Shown: one piece after another, positions 1 through 5,902 of the stretch
Numbering within the stretch: position 1 is the first letter of the stretch
How the letters are laid out: each line of letters begins with the position of its first letter
Assembly (NCBI GenBank): GCA_003218935.1
Contig: QHPA01000408.1
Coordinates: forward strand, 1 to 5,902
DNA from: Verrucomicrobiota bacterium
GTDB lineage: Bacteria > Verrucomicrobiota > Verrucomicrobiia > Limisphaerales > AV2
Direction: 5' to 3'
Length of the DNA stretch: 5,902 nucleotides
Made by a program: the position numbers and the translations under genes
Notes under the pieces: generated by a model
Seen by the model: the letters and a program-made list of their open reading frames with translations, nothing else
Told to the model about the DNA's origin: nothing
Databases searched by the model: none

Positions 1-425
1 TCCTTCGGCATCAGCTCATGCACCGCGGCCACGATGATGTCTTCGACCGCCGGAGCCAGGCGCGCCGGGCGGTCGTAGTACCAAAGGGACGTTTCCGCTT
101 CGTAACCGCCTTCCTGCAAAATGCGCCTCGACGGGATATAACAGGGCACATCATTCGCGTAGGCCGTCACCCAGAGACGGTCGGGATCAAACTCCCGTTT
201 CATCCGCAGCGAATAATCCACCACCACTTCGCCGGTCAGAAAGACCATCGCCAGTTGATCGCCGAAGCTCCAGCTCGCAACCACGTACGGCAGGGTAGCG
301 GGCAGCGTTTCGCCGCGATCGAGCCGTTCCAGATTTCGTTTCGCGTGATAACCGACGATGCCGCTCTGCTGCGCGCGTTCCTCCCATTGATTGCGCGTCG
401 GCAGTTTGTCGAAGGGCAGCTCGAA
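1..425 (-). CDS. Neutral ceramidase-like secreted hydrolase, C-terminal part (shifted frame, cut by the window edge)
   Basis: Reading from 425 towards 1, one base ahead of the upstream frame, gives 141 codons with no stop. They begin FELPFDKLPTRNQWEERA and continue with PYVVASWSFGDQLAMVFLTG, ending VAAVHELMPK at the edge. This is the C-terminal part of the ceramidase-like protein encoded by the preceding entry. FLTGEVVVDYSL (Glu codon 230-228) and AYANDVPCYIPS (Tyr codon 140-138) match in place and character the Glu and Tyr that complete the zinc site in neutral ceramidases; this is an inference by analogy. ETSLWYYDRPARLAPAVED near the end is typical of planctomycete and verrucomicrobial homologues. 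Only a few residues are probably missing beyond position 1. No separate start codon is expected, because this was originally continuous with the N-terminal part. Intact coding character on both sides of the break suggests a recent lesion or a sequence error. Confidence 0.8.
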
Positions 426-430
426 GTCTG
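426..430 (-). other. Frame break and probable internal deletion in the ceramidase-like gene
   Basis: Upstream codons start at positions divisible by three; downstream family sequence is read from 425, one base further along. Upstream the protein reads GCGADANPFPRGSLDLA and downstream it resumes at FELPFDKLPTR. As I remember homologues, roughly 30-40 residues lie between these blocks (the rest of the helix after the GCGAD motif plus a strand). The event would then be a loss of about 100 bases with length 2 modulo 3, not a one-base slip. The exact size cannot be seen here. Confidence 0.7.
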
Positions 431-1236
431 GCCAGATCAAGCGAACCGCGCGGAAATGGATTTGCGTCCGCGCCGCAGCCGATGGTGATGAGGGCGATGG
501 CGCCGGGAAAATCGCGTTGAATGGCCTCCTGCGCGAAGCCGGCCCAATCGCCGCAGATTCTATTGAATTCTCCGCCCAGCGTGGTGCAGTGACAGGCGTA
601 GTTCGCCACCACCGCGCGCACGTTACCCCCGGCGTCGCTCGCGCAGAGAACGGGCAACACCTGGTCAGCCGGCCCGCCCGCGGTGCGGCGATTCCGCGCG
701 AACGAGACCTTCCCTTCGTTCCACGCGAGCCGCGCCGGTTTCCGGTCGGCGAGCGCCGCCAGGGCCACTTGCTCCAGCTTGTCAGTCAGCTCTTTGCTGT
801 AGCGTTCAATGGTCGCCTGCTGATCGGCGGGGATTGGCATCGCGAAAATGTTGGGGGCGAAGCCCACGACGCAGGGGCCGCTGTGCGTGTGCGAGGAACA
901 AACTGCCAGGCGCTCCCGTGGCAGGCCGGCCTTGGTCTTCAACCGTGCCGCCACTTCGTCAATGATGAGCGCTGACACGCCGCAATTGTCCACGGTGACC
1001 AAAATCGCCGGCCGGTCCTCGTCGCCGCCCATGGCCAGTGCCTTGGCCCAGAGCCGTTGCTCGACTCCTTCCGACTCGGTTTTGCGCACGGCGTATCCGG
1101 TCAGGCGGATCGGGTAGTCCGGCGTGATATCAATTCGCGCGACGCCAACGCGGACAGTGACGTCTTCTCCTGCTACAACAAAGAAATGAAAGATCAACGA
1201 AAAGAGGCCGACAACGCTGAGAGATCGGCTTAACAC
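427..1236 (-). CDS. Neutral ceramidase-like secreted hydrolase, N-terminal part (gene broken by a frame change)
   Basis: This is the N-terminal 270 residues of a protein of the neutral/alkaline non-lysosomal ceramidase family, whose true members are zinc amidases that split ceramide. The start is GTG at 1236: an in-frame stop lies at 1267-1269 and no better start comes between. Residues 1-23 look like a Sec signal peptide with a long hydrophobic core (VVGLFSLIFHFFVVAG), so the product is probably exported. The family opening VGVARIDITPDYPIRLTGYA is at about 30-49. Candidate metal-binding histidines lie in SSHTHSGP (114-121) and NYACHCTTLGG (212-222). IGCGADANP (252-260) falls where true ceramidases have the GDVSPN nucleophile motif, and the serine is absent. 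Family-like sequence stops after SLDLA (about 430). The same frame stays open to 187, but that tail is out-of-frame nonsense, so a 349-residue product should not be trusted. The family is well supported; the substrate is not. Confidence 0.85.
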
Positions 1237-1299
1237 ACGGCAATCGTCAGCGAATGAACGCCCATGTCAAGCTTCCGGCACAGCGCTGGGTTTAAGTGT

Positions 1300-1327
1300 T
1301 TGCCGCGCCATTCCTCTGCCTTATTAT
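1300..1327 (+). promoter_or_regulatory. Possible sigma-70-type promoter for the alpha/beta hydrolase gene
   Basis: TTGCCG at 1300-1305 (4 of 6 to the -35 consensus) and TATTAT at 1322-1327 (5 of 6 to the -10) are separated by 16 bases. A transcript would start near 1334, about 45 bases before the TTG start at 1379. The position in a divergent spacer is right, but one such match is expected by chance fairly often and promoter consensus in this phylum is poorly known. Confidence 0.3.
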
Positions 1328-1378
1328 CAGAGCGGAAACTATTTTAGGACCACAACCTGAGCATTTCATTTCGACGGA

Positions 1379-2317
1379 TTGAACTCGATCAACGGACCAG
1401 AGCCGAAGCACCAGAGCGGAAGGTTTGAGCCCAACCCACACCAGGTGCTGGGCGAACTTCATGACAGCGGCTTTGCCGGCCGGTGGGTGCCGCAGGACAC
1501 CGCCGTGCTGATCGTGCATGGCATCGGCAATAAACAGCCCTTCGACACGCTCGATCAGTTCGCGCGCACGCTGGTGGAGACGTGCCGCGCCTGGGGCCAC
1601 GACGAGATTACGATGACCCACTTCACCGCGGCGAAACCGTCGCGCGGCACCGGCGGCTTCTGGTACGACAACTTTATTCGACTCACCTTCGGTCCGCAGC
1701 AGCCGCGCGTGGACATCTACGAATACTATTGGGCCTATCAAACCGGGGACAAGGCCTCCCTGAGCGACATTCAGAACTGGGTGACGAACGTAACCGGCGG
1801 CGCGCGCAGGTTCTACCGTGACAATGCTGAATTCGGCCGGCAGTACGAGGACAGCAGTCCGTTCTTTGCGAAAAAACCAGGCGGAAATGCCCCCTCTTCC
1901 CACACCAACTTCAGGGCGTTCCGATATTGGTTTTTCATAACGACCGTTGCGCATGTTATCCCGGCGACGCTCGGCGCCGTGACGGGCACGTTGCGGTTCC
2001 TCTCAAGAGTACCTATCGTTGGTTGGGGGTTCGACTGGCTGCTCCACCAGGTGGAAGAGCGTGAAGTGAACGCCATCGCTAATGTCATCGGTGACATCGC
2101 GATCTACAACACCACCGACGCGAAGTCGAAGTTCTACGCGGTGCGGAAGGCAATTCTTGACGGTGCGGTCAACGCGCTCCGCTACCTGCTGGAGCCGGCG
2201 AAGGCGACCGGACCTTACCTGCCGGAGGACTGGCGTTACCACCGGGTGATCCTGGCTGGCCACTCGCTCGGTAGCCAAATTTCGTTCGACGCCATCAACC
2301 GCCTCAACCACGCTCTG
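1379..2317 (+). CDS. Membrane-associated alpha/beta hydrolase (lipase-like), N-terminal part (gene broken by a frame change)
   Basis: Serine hydrolase of the alpha/beta fold, probably acting on an ester or lipid; the substrate is unknown. An in-frame stop at 1358-1360 leaves TTG at 1379 as the first plausible start. There is no clear Shine-Dalgarno sequence, so the start is uncertain. DTAVLIVHGIGNKQPF, with His47 of HGIG, is the first strand and oxyanion-hole loop. DIYEYYWAYQTGDK at about 115-128 is a conserved block of this hypothetical family. AFRYWFFITTVAHVIPATLG at about 180-199 is a likely membrane or amphipathic segment. LAGHSLGSQISFDAINRLNH carries the nucleophile elbow GHSLG with Ser296 (codon 2264-2266). 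Family sequence ends around NHAL (2306-2317). The frame stays open to a stop at 2371, but those residues are out of frame. The neighbour on the left is divergent, so this gene is transcribed on its own or leads its unit. Confidence 0.75.
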
Positions 2318-2318
2318 T
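2312..2318 (+). other. Frame break and probable internal deletion in the alpha/beta hydrolase gene
   Basis: The upstream frame reads INRLNHAL up to about 2317. The downstream frame reads LCGLVTFGSPLDK from about 2313. The two frames differ by one base. In related proteins, as I recall them, a loop of some 15-30 residues separates the NRxNH helix from the (C/S)GLVTFGSPLDK strand. A deletion of length 2 modulo 3 would explain both the lost loop and the frame change. The size is an estimate from memory of the family. Confidence 0.65.
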
Positions 2319-3032
2319 GGACTGGTCACCTTCGGCAGTCCGCTGGACAAGATGGCGTTTTTCTTCCGTGAGCAAACGGAGAAAGACGAGTACCTCCGCC
2401 GCCAGCTCATCGAGCATTTCCACGGCTTCAAGCAGCGTCCCTGGAGCGAGCGGGAAACGGACCCGGCAAAGCGCCTGGTAGCCCCTCCGCAGCTCTTTTC
2501 ACGACTCTTCGACGACATCCGCTGGCGAAATTACTACGACCGTGGCGATCTCGTCAGTGGGGCGCTCGACTACTACCAGAAGGTTGTCAATGTCGATTGT
2601 CGGTTCCGGCCGTCGATGTCGCTCGGCGAGTTCTACGTCGTGCTGGTGTTGTGCCTGACGGTCGGCGCGCTCGTGTTCGCCTGGATGGCGTTGATCTGGA
2701 ACGCGCGCCAGTGGTTGCTCCTGTTCCTCAAGGGCACCGGGGCTGAGTGGATGGCAAAGTTGCGCGAGCTGTCCGCAGCGGACGCATGGCTGCTTGGCTT
2801 TTGCGTCCTCCTGTTGGTCGTGGCGGCGGGGGTCCCTTTGGCCGCTTTCGCGACCCGATTTACCCACAGCAATTACTGGAGTTGTCGCCGCATGTTCGCG
2901 GACATCGTTGACGAGTTTCTTCTCTCCTCGCAACCTCCGCGCCACATGACGCAGTCAACGGTCGCGCCGGCAGAAGCGCGGACTGCGTCCGCAACGACCG
3001 AGTGCCCTCACTCCCACCGCGCCGCAGGGTAA
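2319..3032 (+). CDS. Membrane-associated alpha/beta hydrolase, C-terminal part (shifted frame)
   Basis: In the frame one base ahead of the N-terminal part, the sequence resumes with GLVTFGSPLDKMAFFFRE (2319 onward), the strand and loop that normally follow the nucleophile elbow in this family. It runs to TAA at 3030-3032. The ATG at 2352 lies inside this conserved block and is not a real start. Numbering from that Met, RNYYDRGDLVSGALDYYQ (59-76) is the likely acid-residue region. Two hydrophobic helices follow at about 94-117 and 145-168. RFTHSNYWSCRRMFADIVDEFL (169-190, split here as RFTHSNYW then SCRRMFADI) probably holds the catalytic His172. The last ~35 residues (QPPRHMTQ onward) are low in family character and run into an inverted-repeat element that supplies the stop, so the original C-terminus may have been shorter. 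Membrane anchoring by the helix pair is an inference. Confidence 0.72.
   Translation, partial: GLVTFGSPLDKMAFFFREQTEKDEYLRRQLIEHFHGFKQRPWSERETDPAKRLVAPPQLFSRLFDDIRWRNYYDRGDLVSGALDYYQKVVNVDCRFRPSMSLGEFYVVLVLCLTVGALVFAWMALIWNARQWLLLFLKGTGAEWMAKLRELSAADAWLLGFCVLLLVVAAGVPLAAFATRFTHSNYWSCRRMFADIVDEFLLSSQPPRHMTQSTVAPAEARTASATTECPHSHRAAG
2978..2992. repeat. Perfect 6-bp hairpin near the 3' end of the hydrolase gene
   Basis: GCGGAC (2978-2983), a three-base loop TGC, then GTCCGC (2987-2992). It is inside the poorly conserved coding tail and 23 bases upstream of a second, longer hairpin. The pair may form one REP-like unit. No U-tract follows it, so it does not look like a terminator by itself. Confidence 0.5.
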
Positions 3033-3047
3033 GCGTAGCGGCGGGGT
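3016..3047. repeat. Inverted repeat enclosing the hydrolase stop codon
   Basis: Arms 3016-3025 (ACCGCGCCGC) and 3038-3047 (GCGGCGGGGT) pair at 9 of 10 positions around a 12-base loop that contains the TAA stop (3030-3032). It is very GC-rich and has no run of T after it, so a classical intrinsic terminator is unlikely. It could still slow transcription or protect the 3' end. With the hairpin at 2978-2992 it resembles a dispersed palindromic element, but only one copy is in the window. Confidence 0.5.
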
Positions 3048-3332
3048 CTCGCCACAAACAAACCGGCGGGTGACAAGATTGGCTTTGAAAGCATCCCGCT
3101 CTCCGTGTAATGTGGAAGTCAGATCACCAAGACAATGCAGGCAATAGTTGGATCAGGGCAGTGCCACTTCGCGCACTTCGGGGAGAGGTCCGGCACGCTT
3201 TGGGCGGCGAGCCGACCGCCAACCAGACGCGTGAATGGATTCGACATAGCTGTTCGCCGCGTTGTGCGCGCGACACCGCTGGAGAGGGATCGAAACGGCT
3301 GCTGACTCGTGGATCAAATTGGGCATCCCGTA
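3033..3332. other. 300-base stretch without a supported gene, upstream of the PSD1-family gene
   Basis: It holds the right arm of the inverted repeat at 3038-3047, a weak promoter candidate at 3085-3111 and two small hairpins (AGTGC/GCACT at 3160-3177, GGCGG/CCGCC at 3203-3220). An 81-codon plus-strand frame (3110-3355) and a 112-codon minus-strand frame (3153-3491) cross it. Both have arginine/serine-rich translations and overlap the start of the next gene, so I do not call them. If the promoter is real, the next gene has a leader of about 215 bases. I recognise no riboswitch in it. Confidence 0.5.
3085..3111 (+). promoter_or_regulatory. Weak promoter candidate for the PSCyt/LamG/PSD1 gene
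   Basis: TTGAAA at 3085-3090 (5 of 6 to -35) and TGTAAT at 3106-3111 (5 of 6 to -10) are separated by 15 bases, which is shorter than the preferred 16-18. The predicted start near 3118 leaves a leader of about 215 bases. The boxes are good but the spacing is poor. Confidence 0.25.
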
Positions 3333-5543
3333 ATGAGAGCTTACGCCTTCAATGAGCAGCGAGCGAGTTATCGCCGCGGATTCGTCCTGCTGATGCTCGT
3401 CTGGTGCAACCCTGCCATCGCCGCGCAGAAGGACCTCGATTTCAACCGCGACATCCGTCCGATCCTCTCCGACCATTGTTACGCGTGCCACGGACCGGAC
3501 GAGAACAAGCGGAAAGCAGGATTACGCCTCGACCGGAGGGAAGACGCATTCAAGACCCTGAAGTCCGGCAATCGCGCCATCGTGCCGGGTGATCTTAAAA
3601 ACAGCACGCTGGTGCAACGACTGACCAGCCGCGATCCGGACGAACTCATGCCGCCTCCGGAGGAGGGCAAACCGCTCAATGCGGGGCAGGTTAAGTCGCT
3701 CATTCGTTGGGTGAAAGAAGGCGCGAAGTGGAAGAATCATTGGTCCTTCATTCCTCCAGAGCGACCGGTCCTGCCGAAAGTGCGCGAGCAGGACTGGCCG
3801 CGCGATGAGATCGATTATTTCATCCTGGAGCGCCTCGAGAAAAAGGGCCTGAAACCTGCGCCGGAGGCCGACAAAGCGACTTTGATTCGACGCGCTTCTT
3901 TCGACCTCACCGGCCTGCCGCCAACTATCGGCGAAGTGGACGCCTTCCTCGCGGACGATTCGCCGGAGGCCTACGAGAAACTGGTGGATCGCCTGCTAAG
4001 TTCGGTACACTACGGCGAACGGATGGCCGCCAACTGGCTGGACCTGGCCCGGTACGCGGACACCAGCGGCTATCACTTCGATGGCGTGCGCTTTATGTGG
4101 TTGTGGCGCGACTGGGTCATCGACGCGTTCAACGAAAACAAGCCTTACGACACCTTCACCGAGGAGCAGCTTGCGGGCGATCTGCTGCCTGAGCCGACCC
4201 GCGAGCAGCGCATCGCCACCGGGTTCGTCCGCAACAACATGACCACCGACGAAGGTGGCTCGGACCCGGACGAGTATCTCAATAAGTACGTGGTGGACCG
4301 AGTGAGCACGCTGGGCGCGGTGTGGCTGGGCATGACGGTCGGTTGTGCCGAATGCCACGACCACAAATTCGATCCGTTGTTGACAAAGGAATTCTACAAA
4401 CTCTATGCCTTCTTCCACAACGTGCCGGAAAAAGGACTGGATCGCATCCGCACGGACAACCCGCCGCCGCGCCTGCCGGCGCCCACGCCCGAACAAGCGA
4501 TGCGATTTGTCGAGGCCGACTTCCGCCTCCGCGACGCTGAAAAGACGCTGCAGGACCGCAACAACGAACTCGGCGAAACCCAGGAAAAATGGGAACGCGA
4601 AACGAACGCCAACCCTCCGCCGAAACCGAGTGATGAAGGCTTGCTCGCTTTGCTCACGTTCGATGACACGATCAGCCCCTCAACGAAGTCCACGGCGACG
4701 GAGCAAGCCAGCCCGGAGACCAAGGCCGAGCCAAAACAGCCGATCGTCGAGGACGCATCGGTCAATAGTCCGAAATTCGTTCGTGACGACAAGCCTGAGT
4801 ATGCTGATGGCCGGCTCGGCAAGGCCCTCAAGTTTGACGGCAAAACGCACATTGACCTTGGCCCGCTCGTCGCGTTCGAGCGCACGAACGCCTTCAGCTA
4901 CGGAGCGTGGGTCAAGGTCCAGTCCGACGGCGCGATTCTGAGCAAGATCGAGAAGAAACCGGGCAGTCGCGGCTTCGACCTCTTTGTGCGCGACGGACGC
5001 TTCGAAGTCCACCTAGTTCACGAGTTCCCGGACGATGCCATCAAAGTCAAAACCAAGGACAAGTTCACTGCGAACCAGTGGTTGCATGTCCTCGTCACGT
5101 ACGACGGCTCCGGAAAAGGCGCCGGCGCGAAGCTCTTTATCGATGGCCGGGCGCGGGACGTCGAAATTGAGAAAGACAAACTCTCGGGGCCCATCACCAA
5201 CAATGAACCATTGCGGATCGGTTCGCGTAACGAAGAAGGCAACTTCACCGGTTTGATCGACGACGCGCGCTTTTATGACCGCGCGCTTGGCGCTGAGGAC
5301 GCGCGCCTTCTCGTCTTTGAGGGCATGATGCCCATCGTTGCGAAGTCCGGTGGAAAAAGGACCCCGGAAGAGCGCGATGACCTGCGCCGGTTCTACAAAG
5401 ACAACTACGCCGTTGATTACATTCGTTCTGAAGCCGCGCTCGCCAAGGCGCGCCAGGCGAAGGACGATTTGATCAAGGCGATCCCGACCTCGATGATCAT
5501 GGAGGAAATGGACCCGCCCCGAGAAACCTTCCAGCTCATCAAG
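3333..5543 (+). CDS. Secreted PSCyt1-PSCyt2(DUF1549)-LamG protein, main part (gene broken before its DUF1553 domain)
   Basis: Large exported protein of the planctomycete cytochrome c-like family, which typically pairs with a DUF1501 protein; its biochemical role is unproven. I choose ATG 3333 over GTG 3309 because it gives a signal peptide: charged start, core [16 protein letters not shown], cleavage near residue 31. A weak GGG lies 9 bases upstream. PSCyt1 (about 33-135) has CYACHGPD (Cys49, Cys52, His53) for haem c and Met106 in ELMPPP as possible distal ligand. PSCyt2/DUF1549 (about 136-362) includes [22 protein letters not shown] and a second CxxCH in [13 protein letters not shown] (Cys338, Cys341, His342). 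A charged, probably coiled stretch follows (about 380-430). A LamG/concanavalin-like domain (about 437-655) ends [32 protein letters not shown] marks the lead-in to DUF1553, where the frame breaks. The frame remains open to 5747, but the Arg/Pro-rich tail is spurious. Confidence 0.88.
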
Positions 5544-5546
5544 GTG
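5541..5546 (+). other. Frame break and probable internal deletion in the PSD1-family gene
   Basis: The upstream frame ends its family match at RETFQLIK (AAG 5541-5543). Good coding continues in the frame beginning at 5543. Homologues normally have a block like RGDYxxxGExVxPGVPxxLPPLP right after the FxLxR motif; it is absent here. A loss of roughly 60-80 bases, of length 1 modulo 3, accounts for both. A simple one-base loss would fix the frame but not restore the missing block. Confidence 0.65.
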
Positions 5547-5902
5547 GCCGTCTGCAATTGGCGACGCGCGAATTGGACCCGGCCGACGGCGCGGTCACCG
5601 ATCGCTCGAGTGAACGAACTGCGGACGTCACCGCCACCCCGGGCGCGTCCGCGGGGAGCACGTCCGAAAACACGAAAGGTGCGGATGCTACCTCTTCTGC
5701 CAAGGCAGCCCCGGCGAAGCAGGCACCGGCAACGTCCGCCCCGCTGAACCGACTTGATCTCGCCGTGTGGCTTGTTTCACCGGAGCATCCGCTCACCGCC
5801 CGCGTCACCGTGAACCGTTATTGGGCGATGTTCTTCGGCGCCGGTTTGGTGAAAACCATCAATGACTTTGGTTCACAAGGCGAATGGCCGAGTCACCCTG
5901 AA
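5543..5902 (+). CDS. PSD1/DUF1553 domain, start of the C-terminal part of the same protein (shifted frame, cut by the window edge)
   Basis: Reading from 5543 gives 120 codons with no stop to the window end. It begins [18 protein letters not shown], passes through about 40 residues very rich in Ala, Ser and Thr, and from 5744 reads [38 protein letters not shown] and [13 protein letters not shown]. Those blocks are the diagnostic opening of DUF1553 (PSD1), which always follows DUF1549 in this family. It is therefore the continuation of the preceding entry and not a new gene. The Ala/Ser/Thr-rich linker is longer than the short loop I expect before the NRLxLAxWL motif. The rest of DUF1553, commonly a few hundred residues, lies beyond the right edge, and a DUF1501 gene would commonly follow. 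Confidence 0.8.

Noticed and set aside
187..426. Continuation of the minus-strand ceramidase frame to a stop at 187
   Set aside because: The translation is low-complexity and Arg-rich, while the neighbouring frame carries clear family sequence to the window edge. It is out-of-frame readthrough.
391..975. 194-codon plus-strand open frame
   Set aside because: It is antisense to the ceramidase-like gene, with no recognisable domain and a composition typical of shadows in GC-rich DNA.
1242..1270. Perfect TTGACA on the minus strand (1270-1265) as the -35 of the ceramidase-like gene
   Set aside because: At 16-18 bases spacing there is no acceptable -10 (best 2-3 of 6), and the transcript would start almost at the GTG.
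1281..1288. 8-bp palindrome CAGCGCTG in the divergent spacer
   Set aside because: It is too short and GC-rich to call an operator; the flanking bases do not extend the symmetry.
1292..1954. 220-codon minus-strand open frame
   Set aside because: It lies opposite the N-terminal part of the alpha/beta hydrolase, whose HGIG and YEYYWA motifs make that strand the coding one.
2003..2945. Two minus-strand frames (2003-2518 and 2499-2945)
   Set aside because: Both are antisense shadows of the hydrolase; they are rich in Arg, Gln and His with no domain.
3016..3047. Intrinsic terminator for the hydrolase gene
   Set aside because: The stem is strong but no T-run follows, the loop is 12 bases long and the stop codon is inside it.
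3110..3355. 81-codon plus-strand frame before the PSD1-family gene
   Set aside because: No ribosome-binding site or recognisable motif, a random-looking composition, and it overlaps the signal peptide region of the next gene.
3153..3491. 112-codon minus-strand frame
   Set aside because: It overlaps the signal peptide and CxxCH region of the PSD1-family gene on the other strand. Its middle is unlike any family I know.
4405..4941. 178-codon plus-strand frame inside the LamG region
   Set aside because: It is very rich in Arg, Ser and Thr, and lies fully within the real gene in another frame.
2312..5546. Programmed ribosomal frameshifting at the three breaks
   Set aside because: No slippery heptamer is seen at the junctions, and conserved residues are apparently missing, which frameshifting would not explain.

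Overview
The window is GC-rich bacterial chromosomal DNA that most resembles the Planctomycetota/Verrucomicrobiota group. The main evidence is a secreted PSCyt1-PSCyt2(DUF1549)-LamG-PSD1(DUF1553) protein, a family expanded almost only in those phyla. A ceramidase-like secreted hydrolase of the type common in the same genomes supports this. I cannot choose between the two phyla from sequence alone; Verrucomicrobiota is my preference.

Layout. Positions 1-1236 (minus strand) hold a secreted ceramidase-like hydrolase whose C-terminal end runs off the left edge. A spacer at 1237-1378 separates it from a divergent plus-strand gene at 1379-3032. That gene encodes a membrane-associated alpha/beta hydrolase with an HGIG motif, a GHSLG nucleophile elbow and a two-helix membrane hairpin near its C-terminus. 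Two strong inverted repeats sit across its stop codon. About 300 bases without a convincing gene (3033-3332) precede the large plus-strand PSCyt/LamG/PSD1 gene, which starts near 3333 and runs off the right edge.

The most striking property is that all three genes are broken in the same way. In each, reading continues in one frame up to a clear point (about 426-430, 2312-2318 and 5541-5546). It then resumes in another frame with recognisable family sequence, and a stretch that homologues normally have between the two parts seems to be missing. Uncorrected open frames therefore end in nonsense tails (187-426 on minus, 2319-2371 and 5544-5747 on plus). Three such breaks in under 6 kb suggest an assembly or gap-removal artefact more than three independent pseudogenes, but the sequence alone cannot decide.

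Functionally, the ceramidase-like protein and the PSD1 protein are predicted to be exported enzymes or binding proteins, probably for breakdown of complex organic matter. The alpha/beta hydrolase is probably membrane-bound. Nothing in the window links the three into one pathway. I saw no tRNA, rRNA, CRISPR array, transposase or phage gene.
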